Shown: positions 19,402 to 28,992, counted from the first letter of the stretch. The stretch: 64,000 nt of DNA from Klebsiella africana (GCF_020526085.1 NZ_CP084874.1:4278001-4342000), one strand, 5' to 3'. The notes: generated from the letters alone by a model not told the origin. Numbers and translations: made by a program.

Positions 19402-21792
19402 ATGGCTGAAACAAAGTCTCAACAATCAAGGCTCCTGGTGACGCTGACTGCGCTATTTGCAGCGTTCTGCGGCCTCTATCTTTTAATCGGCGGAGCATGG
19501 CTGGTCGTGCTTGGCGGCTCCTGGTACTACCCTATCGCTGGTCTGGTGATGCTGGGCGTGACCGTGATGCTGCTGCGCGGCAAACGCGCTGCGCTGTGGC
19601 TGTACGCTGCGCTGCTGCTGGCGACGATGATCTGGGGCGTCTGGGAAGTCGGCTTCGACTTCTGGGCGCTGACGCCGCGTAGCGATATCCTCGTCTTCTT
19701 TGGTATCTGGTTGATCCTGCCCTTTGTCTGGCGTCGTCTGCCCAACCCTTCCGCTGGTGCCGTAGGTGCCCTGGTCGTCGCCCTGCTGATTAGCGGCGGC
19801 ATGCTGACCTGGGCCGGCTTTAACGACCCGCAGGAAGTCAACGGCACCCTGAGCGCCGACGCCACCCCGGCGGCACCGATCTCCACCGTCGCCGACGGCG
19901 ACTGGCCGGCCTATGGCCGTAACCAGGAAGGCCAGCGCTTCTCCCCACTGAAGCAGATTAACGCTGAGAACGTGAAGAACCTGAAGGAAGCCTGGGTGTT
20001 CCGCACCGGCGACCTGAAGCAACCGAACGATCCGGGTGAAATCACCAACGAAGTGACGCCGATCAAAGTTGGCGACACGCTCTTCCTGTGTACCGCTCAC
20101 CAGCGTCTGTTTGCGCTGGACGCCGCCACCGGTAAAGAGAAGTGGCATTTTGACCCGCAGCTGAACGCCGATCCATCGTTCCAGCACGTCACCTGCCGCG
20201 GTGTTTCTTATCACGAAGCGAAAGCGGATAACGCCCCTGCCGACGTCGTCGCCGACTGTCCGCGCCGCATTATCCTGCCGGTGAACGATGGTCGCCTGTT
20301 CGCGGTAAACGCCGACAACGGTAAGCTGTGCGAAACCTTTGCCAACAAAGGTATTCTCAACCTGCAGACCAACATGCCGGTCACCACGCCGGGCATGTAT
20401 GAACCCACTTCCCCACCGATCATCACCGATAAAACTATCGTAATTGCCGGCGCGGTCACCGATAACTTCTCTACCCGCGAGCCATCTGGCGTGATCCGCG
20501 GCTTTGATGTGAATACTGGTAAACTGCTGTGGGCCTTCGATCCGGGTGCAAAAGACCCGAACGCCATCCCGAGCGATGAGCATCACTTCACGCTGAACTC
20601 ACCGAACTCCTGGGCGCCTGCCGCTTACGACGCTAAGCTGGATCTGGTCTATCTGCCGATGGGGGTGACCACCCCGGATATCTGGGGCGGCAACCGCACG
20701 CCGGAGCAAGAACGTTATGCCAGCTCGATTGTGGCGCTGAACGCCACCACCGGTAAACTGGCCTGGAGCTACCAGACCGTCCACCACGATCTGTGGGATA
20801 TGGACATGCCTTCCCAGCCGACGCTGGCTGACATTGAGGTCAACGGCAAAACCGTACCGGTCATCTATGCTCCGGCGAAAACCGGCAACATCTTTGTGCT
20901 GGATCGCCGTAACGGCGAACTGGTGGTCCCGGCCCCGGAAAAACCGGTTCCGCAAGGTGCGGCGAAAGGCGATTATGTTGCTAAAACCCAGCCCTTCTCC
21001 GATCTGAGCTTCCGTCCGAAGAAAGATCTCACCGGGGCGGACATGTGGGGCGCCACTATGTTTGACCAGCTGGTGTGCCGCGTGATCTTCCACCAGATGC
21101 GCTATGAAGGTATCTTCACCCCGCCGTCTGAGCAGGGCACCCTCGTCTTCCCGGGTAACTTGGGGATGTTTGAATGGGGCGGTATCTCCGTCGATCCGAA
21201 CCGTCAGGTGGCTATTGCCAACCCGATGGCGCTGCCGTTCGTCTCCAAACTGATCCCGCGCGGCCCGGGCAATCCGATGGAGCCGCCGAAAGATGCGAAA
21301 GGCTCTGGCACCGAGTCCGGCGTGCAGCCGCAGTACGGCGTCCCGTATGGCGTAACCCTGAACCCGTTCCTGTCGCCGTTCGGCCTGCCATGCAAACAGC
21401 CAGCCTGGGGCTATATCTCCGCCCTGGATCTGAAAACCAACGAAGTGGTATGGAAAAAACGTATCGGTACTCCGCAGGACAGCCTGCCGTTCCCGATGCC
21501 GGTTAAGCTGCCGTTCACCATGGGGATGCCGATGCTGGGCGGGCCGATCTCCACGGCCGGTAACGTCCTGTTCATCGGCGCAACCGCAGATAACTACCTG
21601 CGCGCGTACAACATGAGCAACGGCGAGAAGCTGTGGGAAGCCCGTCTGCCAGCCGGCGGTCAGGCGACTCCGATGACTTACGAAGTGAATGGCAAACAGT
21701 ATGTTGTCATCTCTGCCGGTGGTCACGGTTCGTTCGGTACCAAAATGGGCGATTACATCGTCGCCTATGCGCTTCCGGATGACGCTAAATAA
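19402..21792 (+). CDS. gcd: Membrane-bound PQQ-dependent glucose dehydrogenase Gcd
   Basis: A 796-residue quinoprotein that oxidises glucose to gluconolactone in the periplasm and passes electrons to ubiquinone. Five hydrophobic segments fill residues 1-135, followed by the eight-bladed PQQ propeller starting at DWPAYGRNQEGQRFSPL. Later blades show YQTVHHDLWDMDMPSQP and AKTGNIFVLDRRNGE, typical of the active site. Klebsiella species are known to make PQQ, unlike E. coli; no pqq gene is in this window. Length equals the E. coli enzyme. Confidence 0.97.
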   Translation: MAETKSQQSRLLVTLTALFAAFCGLYLLIGGAWLVVLGGSWYYPIAGLVMLGVTVMLLRGKRAALWLYAALLLATMIWGVWEVGFDFWALTPRSDILVFFGIWLILPFVWRRLPNPSAGAVGALVVALLISGGMLTWAGFNDPQEVNGTLSADATPAAPISTVADGDWPAYGRNQEGQRFSPLKQINAENVKNLKEAWVFRTGDLKQPNDPGEITNEVTPIKVGDTLFLCTAHQRLFALDAATGKEKWHFDPQLNADPSFQHVTCRGVSYHEAKADNAPADVVADCPRRIILPVNDGRLFAVNADNGKLCETFANKGILNLQTNMPVTTPGMYEPTSPPIITDKTIVIAGAVTDNFSTREPSGVIRGFDVNTGKLLWAFDPGAKDPNAIPSDEHHFTLNSPNSWAPAAYDAKLDLVYLPMGVTTPDIWGGNRTPEQERYASSIVALNATTGKLAWSYQTVHHDLWDMDMPSQPTLADIEVNGKTVPVIYAPAKTGNIFVLDRRNGELVVPAPEKPVPQGAAKGDYVAKTQPFSDLSFRPKKDLTGADMWGATMFDQLVCRVIFHQMRYEGIFTPPSEQGTLVFPGNLGMFEWGGISVDPNRQVAIANPMALPFVSKLIPRGPGNPMEPPKDAKGSGTESGVQPQYGVPYGVTLNPFLSPFGLPCKQPAWGYISALDLKTNEVVWKKRIGTPQDSLPFPMPVKLPFTMGMPMLGGPISTAGNVLFIGATADNYLRAYNMSNGEKLWEARLPAGGQATPMTYEVNGKQYVVISAGGHGSFGTKMGDYIVAYALPDDAK

Positions 21793-21797
21793 AACGC

Positions 21798-21828
21798 AAA
21801 ACGGCAACGAAAGTTGCCGTTTTTTTGT
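21798..21828 (+). terminator. Intrinsic terminator of gcd
   Basis: AACGGCAAC and GTTGCCGTT form a 9-bp stem with a GAAA loop, followed by TTTTT. It sits six bases past the gcd stop. Confidence 0.88.
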
Positions 21829-21866
21829 GTTTATTCTCTCTCCCCACGTTCGAGCGTCGTACCGCC

Positions 21867-23468
21867 CTAAACCGTGAAACCCAGCATCATCCCGGTATCT
21901 TCATGCTCCAGCAGATGGCAGTGGGCCATATAGGCAAACTCCTTCGGCGCCGGATGATCAAACTTCACTAATACTTCACTCACGTCCCCTTCCACACGAA
22001 CGGTGTCTTTCCAGCCGCGACGGTGCGCCGCTGGCGGCTTGCCGTTTTCGCTAAGGATGCGGAACTGGGTGCCGTGGATATGGAACGGATGCAGCATCAT
22101 GTCGCCCTTGCCGGAGATGACCCAGCGTTCATATTGGCCTCTGGCGGCGGCAAACATCGGCACATTCATGTCGAAGGCTTTGCCGTTGATGCGGTTGGCG
22201 GTATGGAAATCAAAACCCTTACCCGACGACATGCCATGCTCCATGCCGGCCCCGTGGTTCATGTTGCTCATGTCGCCGTGGTGCATATTCCCCATGTCGC
22301 CCATCCCGCCATGCCCCATCATGCCGTGATCCATTCCGACCATCGCCTGCTCGCCATATTTCTCCATCAACGCCTGCATGCCCATCCTGTCGAGCATCGG
22401 ATCCATCGACAGCTGGAGCTGACGCTGCGTCAGCCCCGTTAGAGAGGGGAGCGCTGGCATAGCGGCCAAAGTATCCAGCAGCTTGCCGGAGGCAGGAATG
22501 ACCAGCGGCTGGACGCGCAGTACCGGCTGTGGTTTATCAAAAGGCGCAATGGCCATGCCCATCTGGCTCACCGGCAGGGTCACCAGTTCGAAAGGTTTAC
22601 CGTCGCTGGTGTCTACCAGCACCTCAAAGCGTTCCCCCATCAAGACCGGCAATTCATCGACCTTGACCGGCTCGGCCAACAGACCGCCGTCACTGGCCAC
22701 CACGTACAGCGGGCGCTTATCACTGGTGGCAAAATTGAGGGAACGGGCATTACAGCCGTTCAGCAAACGCAGGCGTAACCAGCCGCGCGGCGCGGCATGT
22801 TCGGGATAGAGAGCGCCATTGGTTAGAAGCGTATCGCCAAACCAGCCGACGGCGGCGCTCATCACATCCAGCTGATAGTCGATTTCACCAGCGGCGGTGA
22901 ACTTCTTATCCTGGACGATCACCGGCACATCATCGATTCCCCACTGCTTCGGCAGCAGCAGGCGTCCGCTCTCTTCATCCTCGATCAGCACCAGCCCTGC
23001 CAGCCCCATCGCCACCTGACGACCGGTAGTCCCGTGCTGATGCGGGTGAAACCAACAGGTGGCCGCCCGCTGCGTCGGCGTGAAGCTCACCGTACGGGTT
23101 GCGCCCGGCGCGATAATCCCCTGCGGCCCCCCGTCGACCTCGCCCGGTACCTCCAGACCGTGCCAGTGCAGCGTGGTCGCTTCCGCCAGCTGGTTGGTAA
23201 TATCCACCGTAACGGCCTTACCCTGCGTCAACTGTAGCGCTGGCCCCAGCAACGAACCGTTATACCCCCAGGTAGTGGCATTCAGGGCACCAAACTGCGT
23301 TTTGCCCGCCTGGATGGTCAGCGCAATACGGTTGCGCGCATCGGCAGTTAACAGCGACGGCACCGGCAAAGCCGGGCGACTGGCGGCAAAGACCGCCCGG
23401 CTCCATAACGGTAATGCGCTGGCCATGCCGACCGCGGCGGTCAGTTTGAGGAAGTCTCGGCGTTGCAT
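21867..23468 (-). CDS. cueO: Multicopper oxidase CueO (cuprous oxidase)
   Basis: A 533-residue periplasmic oxidase that turns Cu(I) into less toxic Cu(II). It has a Tat signal (MQRRDFLK), copper sites HWHG, HPHQHG, HPFHIHG and [12 protein letters not shown], and a Met/His-rich loop in the third domain (residues about 350-410) with repeats such as [16 protein letters not shown]. The loop is longer than in E. coli CueO. ATG 23468 has AAGGA seven bases upstream; a GTG six bases earlier would be too close to it. Expression is probably controlled by CueR through the site at 23505-23534. Confidence 0.97.
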   Translation of the reverse strand: MQRRDFLKLTAAVGMASALPLWSRAVFAASRPALPVPSLLTADARNRIALTIQAGKTQFGALNATTWGYNGSLLGPALQLTQGKAVTVDITNQLAEATTLHWHGLEVPGEVDGGPQGIIAPGATRTVSFTPTQRAATCWFHPHQHGTTGRQVAMGLAGLVLIEDEESGRLLLPKQWGIDDVPVIVQDKKFTAAGEIDYQLDVMSAAVGWFGDTLLTNGALYPEHAAPRGWLRLRLLNGCNARSLNFATSDKRPLYVVASDGGLLAEPVKVDELPVLMGERFEVLVDTSDGKPFELVTLPVSQMGMAIAPFDKPQPVLRVQPLVIPASGKLLDTLAAMPALPSLTGLTQRQLQLSMDPMLDRMGMQALMEKYGEQAMVGMDHGMMGHGGMGDMGNMHHGDMSNMNHGAGMEHGMSSGKGFDFHTANRINGKAFDMNVPMFAAARGQYERWVISGKGDMMLHPFHIHGTQFRILSENGKPPAAHRRGWKDTVRVEGDVSEVLVKFDHPAPKEFAYMAHCHLLEHEDTGMMLGFTV

Positions 23469-23502
23469 ATTCACATCCTTTTATTCTGCGGGCGAATATT
23501 TG

Positions 23503-23534
23503 AGCTTAAACCCTACCGTAACGGGAAGGTCAAG
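23503..23534 (-). promoter_or_regulatory. CueR (MerR-type) promoter of cueO
   Basis: On the minus strand TTGACC (23533-23528) is separated by 19 bases from TAAGCT (23508-23503). The spacer holds the dyad CCTTCCCGTTACGGTAGGG. The long spacer and the dyad between -35 and -10 are the hallmark of MerR-family activators, and the sequence resembles the known CueR sites of E. coli copA and cueO. Confidence 0.85.
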
Positions 23535-23613
23535 CAGAAGAGTAAGAATAAAGATCGGCGCTGTGTAAAGAAGTATGCTAATTTGAAGCGTCGGTGATCT
23601 AATGGTAGAAAAA

Positions 23614-23961
23614 ATGAAGACGCTTTTCAGAACAATGGTACTCGGCAGCCTGCTTGCTCTCTCCGCCAACAGCTACGCGCTCAGCGAATCAGAAGCGGAA
23701 GATATGGCTGATTTAACCGCGGTTTTTGTGTTTCTGAAAAACGACTGTGGCTACCAGAACCTGCCCAACACGCAGATCCGTCGCGCGCTGGTGTTCTTTG
23801 CTCAACAGAACCAGTGGGACCTCAGCAACTATGACAGCTACAACATGAAAGCGCTTGGCGAAGACAGCTATCGCGATCTTAGCGGTATTAACATTCCGAC
23901 AGCGAAAAAATGCAAAGCGCTGGCCCGTGATTCGCTCAGCCTGCTGGCTTACGTTAAATAA
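23614..23961 (+). CDS. yacC: YacC, PulS/OutS-family small secreted protein
   Basis: A 115-residue protein with an N-terminal signal (MKTLFRTMVLGSLLALSANSYA) and a mature part nearly identical to E. coli YacC. It belongs to the PulS/OutS family of type II secretion pilotins but has no lipobox cysteine, so it is probably soluble in the periplasm. Two cysteines (in NDCGYQN and AKKCKAL) match the disulfide of the family. Whether it helps any secretin is unknown. An in-frame ATG at 23602 adds four residues; I use the E. coli start. Confidence 0.88.
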   Translation: MKTLFRTMVLGSLLALSANSYALSESEAEDMADLTAVFVFLKNDCGYQNLPNTQIRRALVFFAQQNQWDLSNYDSYNMKALGEDSYRDLSGINIPTAKKCKALARDSLSLLAYVK

Positions 23962-24138
23962 TTCCCTGCGCGGGCGACAATGCTCCGCGCCTTTATCATT
24001 TCATTTGTCACACTCGAATATTTATTATTGTATATAAATAAATCTTATTCCCGTTCAAACATATCAACCCGCCAAATAAATTAAACCACTACTAGTAATG
24101 AATTACTAAAAAACTAATAAAATATCATTATTCATATA

Positions 24139-24167
24139 TTGCAAAATAAAAAACACCCTTCTAGAAT
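24139..24167 (+). promoter_or_regulatory. Candidate sigma-70 promoter of the lipoprotein/FKBP-like unit
   Basis: TTGCAA (24139-24144), a 17-base spacer and TAGAAT (24162-24167) lie in a very AT-rich stretch (about 24000-24160) 35 bases before the lipoprotein start. The AT-rich upstream DNA could act as an UP element or an H-NS target. Confidence 0.6.
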
Positions 24168-24202
24168 CCGGTGAAAATATCCCTACTTCATGGACTGAAA
24201 TT

Positions 24203-24613
24203 GTGAATATCTCGCCGACTCTTCGTATTATCCCGCTTACCGCACTTTTATTAGTGGGCTGTAGCAATACCTCATCTCGCCAGCAGGTAAAACCGATTGC
24301 CACGCCGCTAACGTCGCAACAACAGGCTGAGCAGGAGCGCGCTGCCAGCGAACAGGAGCGTATTGAGTCCTGCCGTCAGGCGCTGGATTCGCTTAAAGAG
24401 GTGAACCCACAGCAGGCAACTAAACTCAGCAACGAGTTCAATGCTCTGGTGCGCGCGGCGTCACAATATAACAAGGTGCGCGAGAAAGTTGCCGATCCAA
24501 CCCGGATGGGTATTGACTCCATGTATCAGTTCAAATCTATCAAGCTGTGCTCCGATATCCAAAAAACGCTGATCGATAGCCTGGTACAGCGTGGTGAAAG
24601 CAAACAACCATGA
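24203..24613 (+). CDS. Predicted outer-membrane lipoprotein, unknown function
   Basis: A 136-residue protein beginning with GTG. The N-terminus has a clear lipoprotein signal with lipobox LLVGC (Cys20) and Ser at +2, which predicts sorting to the outer membrane. A short Gln/Glu-rich helical linker follows, then a helical domain with two cysteines (IESCRQAL and IKLCSDI). I do not recognise a family. The stop overlaps the ATG of the next gene (ATGA), so the two products are likely made together. E. coli K-12 has no gene here, between yacC and speE. Confidence 0.8.
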   Translation: MNISPTLRIIPLTALLLVGCSNTSSRQQVKPIATPLTSQQQAEQERAASEQERIESCRQALDSLKEVNPQQATKLSNEFNALVRAASQYNKVREKVADPTRMGIDSMYQFKSIKLCSDIQKTLIDSLVQRGESKQP

Positions 24614-26541
24614 ACAGAACCGCCACGCTGACCCCAAAAGCACCTCTGCTGATGCTCGCCGCGGCGCTGGCGCTTTTACCCTCATTTTACGCCGGCGCCG
24701 CGCCGGCCTTCCTCGACTACGCTCAACAGCAAACTCAGGCGCAAGAAAAAAACGATACTGACACCGTGAAGCAAACGTCAGGGGATCGTCAAAATGCGGA
24801 TAATAAAAAAAATGCGATCAACACCGCACAGTTGCAAAAAAAAATCGCCAGTCAGCAGGCAACGATTGCGCAAAAAGATAAAACTATTCAGCAATTAAAA
24901 AAACAGCTTACCGCAACGCCGTCAACGGAAACATCCACCGCAGATGAACAAGCGGCATTGAATAAAAAAATAACTCAATTACAGAAAGCGTTAGCCGCCG
25001 CGACTGCGGAAAATGAGGCGTTGATAAAAAAAGGGAGCCTTGGCCAGAATAATAATCTGCAGCAAAGCCAGACTGCCGCGCTTAAACAGATCCAGCAACT
25101 CACCTCGCAGCTTCAAAACGCCGAAACTGAAAATCAGCGGCTCAGCGCCAGCCTCACCACGCTGAATACGGATAAACAAACGCTGACCACCCGACTGGCC
25201 GCCGTGGAAAAAGCACAGCAGACCGCCCTCAGCCAGGCCAAAGCCCTCGATGCTGATAAGCAGTCGCTTATTACCCGGCTGGCCACTGCGGAAAAAGTCC
25301 AGCAGATCGCCCTTAACCAGGCTAAAGCCCTCGATACTGAAAAGCAGTCGCTCACGACCCGATTGGCCGCCGCAGAAAAAGCACAGCAAACAGCGATCGA
25401 TCGGGCTAAAGCCCTTGATGCCGACAAGCTGTCGCTGGCCAGCCGGTTGGCCGCCGCGGAAAAAGCCAAACAGACCGCGCTTGAGCAGGCCAAAACGCTT
25501 CAGGCCGATAAACAGCCGCAGGCTACCCAGCTGGCCTCAGTGGAAAAAGCACAGCAGGCAGCCCTCGACAAAGTCAAAGCGCTTGACGCCGATAAGCAGT
25601 CTCTTACCGCCCAACTGGCCGCTGCGGAAAAAGCCAAACAGAGCGCCCTCGCTCAGATCACCGCCCTTAACGCCGATAAGCAGTCCCTCGCCACCCGGCT
25701 CGCCGCTGCGGAAAAAGCGCCGCCAGGGCACGATACCGCCGCCGCTTCAAAGAACGAACCATCCGAGATGGCGGCGGTTGTTGCGGCCTATCGCCTGCAG
25801 GCAGACAAAGACAACGCCCAGCTAAGGATTAAAGAAGACGAAATTCAGCTGCTGAGAACTCAACTGTCAGTACAGCCTAAAAGCACGGGTAGCAAGGATG
25901 CTACTGTCAAACTCAACGCCCCTGGCGAACAGCAGGCTTATGCCATCGGTGCCTCAATGGGCACCGAGGCCCTGAACGTCCTTACCACCCGTCGCAAACA
26001 GGGAATTACCGTCGATGCCGGACTGGTACTGCAGGGTATCGAAGATGCCTTTAGCAGCCAGCTTCGCCTCGGAGAACAGGAGCGGAACAAAGCGCTGTTT
26101 GACGTTTCACAGCAGGTGTTCCAGAACCTGAATAAAATCGAACAGAAAAACATCAGCGCGGGCAAAAAATATCAGCAGGCTTTTGCGCGCAAAAAAGATG
26201 TAGTCTTTAAAGAGGGCGTCTACAGCCGTGTCGATTACCTGGGTAAAGGTAAAATAAGCGGCAACGACATGGTCACCGTGGTGATCAAAGAGATGCTGAC
26301 GGATGGGACAGTGATCAACGATATGGAAGCGAAAGATCAGGCGCTCACCCAGAAGCTGGATGCTTATCCGCCGGTGTTTCGCGGACCGCTGCAACGTCTG
26401 CAGAACCATGGCTCCGTTACGCTGGTCGTACCGCCTGACAAAGCCTATGGCAGTAAAGGATTACCGCCGAAAATCCCGCCTGGCGCCACCATGGTTTATT
26501 CCGTGCGGATAGTGGATACGCAACCCGCACCGGCGAAATAA
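24610..26541 (+). CDS. Periplasmic coiled-coil protein with FKBP-like C-terminus
   Basis: A 643-residue protein with a signal peptide (cleavage near AGA-APAF, residue 30), a long Gln/Lys/Ala-rich coiled coil (about 40-420) and a C-terminal part resembling FKBP_N (QQAYAIGASMGTEALN, about 441-525) plus an FKBP fold (530-637). Residues 194-373 hold six and a bit repeats of 28 residues, four heptads each, of the form TRLAAAEKAQQTAL..AKALDADKQSL. The FKBP part keeps AYG and IPPGATMVYSV but where FkpA has VIPGWTEGL it reads VFRGPLQRL, losing the tryptophan, so isomerase activity is doubtful. It is coupled to the upstream lipoprotein gene. Confidence 0.85.
   Translation: MNRTATLTPKAPLLMLAAALALLPSFYAGAAPAFLDYAQQQTQAQEKNDTDTVKQTSGDRQNADNKKNAINTAQLQKKIASQQATIAQKDKTIQQLKKQLTATPSTETSTADEQAALNKKITQLQKALAAATAENEALIKKGSLGQNNNLQQSQTAALKQIQQLTSQLQNAETENQRLSASLTTLNTDKQTLTTRLAAVEKAQQTALSQAKALDADKQSLITRLATAEKVQQIALNQAKALDTEKQSLTTRLAAAEKAQQTAIDRAKALDADKLSLASRLAAAEKAKQTALEQAKTLQADKQPQATQLASVEKAQQAALDKVKALDADKQSLTAQLAAAEKAKQSALAQITALNADKQSLATRLAAAEKAPPGHDTAAASKNEPSEMAAVVAAYRLQADKDNAQLRIKEDEIQLLRTQLSVQPKSTGSKDATVKLNAPGEQQAYAIGASMGTEALNVLTTRRKQGITVDAGLVLQGIEDAFSSQLRLGEQERNKALFDVSQQVFQNLNKIEQKNISAGKKYQQAFARKKDVVFKEGVYSRVDYLGKGKISGNDMVTVVIKEMLTDGTVINDMEAKDQALTQKLDAYPPVFRGPLQRLQNHGSVTLVVPPDKAYGSKGLPPKIPPGATMVYSVRIVDTQPAPAK
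25189..25719 (+). repeat. 84-bp in-frame tandem repeats encoding a coiled coil
   Basis: Six full 84-bp units plus a partial one encode 28-residue blocks starting at residues 194, 222, 250, 278, 306 and 334. The units differ at many third positions and some amino acids, so they are not recent copies. The number could still vary between strains by recombination. Confidence 0.9.
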
Positions 26542-26546
26542 CTTCC

Positions 26547-26580
26547 CGCCCACCGCCCTCTCCGGGCGGTGGGCGTTATT
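26547..26580 (+). terminator. Strong hairpin after the FKBP-like gene
   Basis: A perfect 12-bp stem, CGCCCACCGCCC with GGGCGGTGGGCG around a TCTCC loop, starts six bases past the stop codon and is followed by TTATT. The T-run is short, so termination may be partial. Confidence 0.7.
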
Positions 26581-26687
26581 CCTGCCGCATTGCTGCAATA
26601 ACCGCCGTGCATCCTCATCTATAGTTGTCTATGATGTTGCACTCGTTTTACGGGTGTAACAGATGTTAACGAAGGAGGAGCCTCACC

Positions 26688-27548
26688 GTGGCCGATAATC
26701 CACTGTGGCATGAAACGCTGCATGACCATTTTGGTCAGTACTTTAGCGTTGATAACGTGCTGTACCACGAAAAAACCGATCATCAGGATCTGATCATCTT
26801 TGACAACCGCGCTTTTGGCCGGGTGATGGCGCTGGATGGCGTCGTACAAACCACCGAACGCGATGAGTTCATCTATCACGAAATGATGACCCACGTGCCG
26901 CTGCTGGCTCACGGCAACGCGAAGCATGTGCTGATCATCGGCGGTGGTGACGGCGCGATGCTGCGCGAAGTCTCTCGTCACCACAGCATCGAAACCATCA
27001 CCATGGTGGAAATTGACGCCGGGGTAGTCTCATTCTGCCGCCAGTACCTGCCGAACCATAGCGCTGGCGCCTATGATGACCCGCGTTTTACGCTGGTGAT
27101 TGATGATGGCGTCAATTTTGTTAACCAGACAACGCAAACGTTTGACGTGATCATTTCTGACTGCACCGATCCTATCGGTCCGGGCGAAAGTCTCTTCACT
27201 TCGGCTTTTTATGAAGGCTGCAAACGCTGCCTGAACCCGGGAGGCATCTTCGTTGCGCAGAACGGTGTCTGCTTCCTGCAACAGGATGAAGCGGTGGGCA
27301 GTCATCGCAAGCTGAGCCACTATTTTCGCGACGTCAGCTTCTACCAGGCGGCAATTCCAACCTATTATGGCGGGATCATGACCTTTGCCTGGGCGAGCGA
27401 CAACGAAGCGCTGCGTCATCTCTCCAGTGAAATCATTCAGGCGCGTTTTCACAAAGCCAACCTGACCTGCCGTTACTACAATCCGGCAATCCATACGGCG
27501 GCCTTCGCCTTACCACAATATCTGCATGATGCTCTGTCCGCACCGTGA
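26688..27548 (+). CDS. speE: Spermidine synthase SpeE
   Basis: A 286-residue aminopropyltransferase that makes spermidine from putrescine and decarboxylated S-adenosylmethionine. Motifs are [15 protein letters not shown] (SAM binding), MVEIDAGVV and [15 protein letters not shown] (catalytic Asp). The start is GTG at 26688 with a strong GAAGGAGGAG upstream. speD, which makes its cosubstrate, follows 24 bases later, as in E. coli. Confidence 0.97.
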   Translation: MADNPLWHETLHDHFGQYFSVDNVLYHEKTDHQDLIIFDNRAFGRVMALDGVVQTTERDEFIYHEMMTHVPLLAHGNAKHVLIIGGGDGAMLREVSRHHSIETITMVEIDAGVVSFCRQYLPNHSAGAYDDPRFTLVIDDGVNFVNQTTQTFDVIISDCTDPIGPGESLFTSAFYEGCKRCLNPGGIFVAQNGVCFLQQDEAVGSHRKLSHYFRDVSFYQAAIPTYYGGIMTFAWASDNEALRHLSSEIIQARFHKANLTCRYYNPAIHTAAFALPQYLHDALSAP

Positions 27549-27572
27549 CGCGAAGTAAGGGGGTGAACTAAA

Positions 27573-28367
27573 TTGAAAAAATTGAAGCTGCACGGCTTTA
27601 ACAACCTGACCAAAAGCCTGAGTTTTTGTATCTACGATATCTGTTACGCCAAAACGGCCGAAGAGCGCGACGGCTACATCGCCTATATCGACGAACTCTA
27701 TAATGCCAATCGCCTGACGGAGATCCTGACAGAAACCTGTTCTATTATTGGCGCCAATATCCTGAATATCGCCCGCCAGGATTATGAACCCCAGGGCGCC
27801 AGCGTGACTATTCTGGTCAGCGAAGAGCCTATCGATCCCAAGCTCATTGACCAGACCGAACACCCCGGCCCGCTACCGGAAACCGTGGTTGCCCATCTCG
27901 ATAAGAGCCATATCTGCGTGCATACCTACCCGGAGAGCCACCCGGAAGGCGGGCTATGCACTTTCCGCGCCGATATCGAAGTGTCAACCTGCGGCGTCAT
28001 TTCCCCGCTTAAAGCGCTGAACTATCTGATCCACCAGTTGGAGTCAGACATTGTCACTATTGACTACCGCGTGCGCGGCTTTACCCGTGATATCAATGGG
28101 ATGAAACATTTTATCGATCATGAAATCAATTCGATTCAGAACTTTATGTCTGACGATATGAAGTCGCTGTATGACATGGTCGACGTCAACGTTTATCAGG
28201 AAAATATCTTCCATACCAAAATGTTGCTTAAGGAGTTCGATCTTAAGCACTACATGTTCCATACCCGACCGGAAGAGTTGACCGCCGAAGAACGCAAGGT
28301 CATTACCGACCTGCTGTGGAAAGAGATGCGCGAGATCTACTACGGCCGTAATATTCCTGCCGTGTAA
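27573..28367 (+). CDS. speD: S-adenosylmethionine decarboxylase proenzyme SpeD
   Basis: A 264-residue proenzyme that cleaves itself before the serine in [19 protein letters not shown] to form the pyruvoyl cofactor. It decarboxylates SAM for spermidine synthesis. The start is TTG at 27573 after AAGGGGGTG; this gives the E. coli N-terminus [11 protein letters not shown], and no ATG or GTG fits better. The weak start may hold SpeD below SpeE. Confidence 0.96.
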   Translation: MKKLKLHGFNNLTKSLSFCIYDICYAKTAEERDGYIAYIDELYNANRLTEILTETCSIIGANILNIARQDYEPQGASVTILVSEEPIDPKLIDQTEHPGPLPETVVAHLDKSHICVHTYPESHPEGGLCTFRADIEVSTCGVISPLKALNYLIHQLESDIVTIDYRVRGFTRDINGMKHFIDHEINSIQNFMSDDMKSLYDMVDVNVYQENIFHTKMLLKEFDLKHYMFHTRPEELTAEERKVITDLLWKEMREIYYGRNIPAV

Positions 28368-28375
28368 TGCCTCAA

Positions 28376-28406
28376 ATGCCCGGCGGCGCTGGTGCTTGCC
28401 GGGCAT
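28376..28406. repeat. REP-type palindrome after speD
   Basis: ATGCCCGGC (28376-28384) pairs with GCCGGGCAT (28398-28406) around a GGCGCTGGTGCTT loop, the pattern of enterobacterial REP elements. The following bases to about 28510 contain two further degenerate fragments (GGCGCCAGCCCC, GCGCCACCCGGCA), so this is a decayed cluster. It may also protect or end the speED transcript. Confidence 0.75.
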
Positions 28407-28522
28407 GGGGTTCTGCGCCGCCTGGCCGTCCGGGTACGGCGCCAGCCCCTTCGGGGATTTCCCCTGTTCACGCTACGCTTAGCAGGCCCAGGGTTTTGCG
28501 CCACCCGGCATAAACGTCGTCA

Positions 28523-28885
28523 TTAACGCTGCTGCATAAATTCACGATAAGCGGCAACCACCTGCAGGAAATCCTCAACGCCGCACAGAGAGAGGCTCTC
28601 TTCGTCGTAGTAATTCATCCCCTCTTCCATTTCATCACCGGAAAATTCCAGCTGATTGGCGCGGATCATCACCTCTTCGCCATCCAGCCACAACGTATAT
28701 TCATGGCCAGCCCGCTGCCAGGAACGTTCACTGCCCTTCACGGTGCGCGCAGCCTGCTCCACTTCGTCCAGCAGAGCAAGATTGCCTTTCACCTCCTCGT
28801 TGAACCAGTGGCCAATCGCCTCGTGATCCATCGACATTCGCACCTTTACCACTCCGGTAATATCGCGCAGAAATTCGTAGTCCAT
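28523..28885 (-). CDS. yacL: UPF0231 family protein YacL
   Basis: A 120-residue acidic cytoplasmic protein ([20 protein letters not shown]) of the UPF0231 family. It has no signal or membrane segment. The function is unknown; it is conserved next to acnB and speD in enterobacteria. It is transcribed in the same direction as acnB, beyond the acnB terminator. Confidence 0.9.
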   Translation of the reverse strand: MDYEFLRDITGVVKVRMSMDHEAIGHWFNEEVKGNLALLDEVEQAARTVKGSERSWQRAGHEYTLWLDGEEVMIRANQLEFSGDEMEEGMNYYDEESLSLCGVEDFLQVVAAYREFMQQR

Positions 28886-28992
28886 AGTCTTTTCCTCTGC
28901 AAGGGCAATGCGTCACCGCTGCACTGTACCCATGCAGTAATTATCGCAGCAGACAGAAAGAAAAAAAGCGTAGCGGGCAGGAGGTTTGGAAA

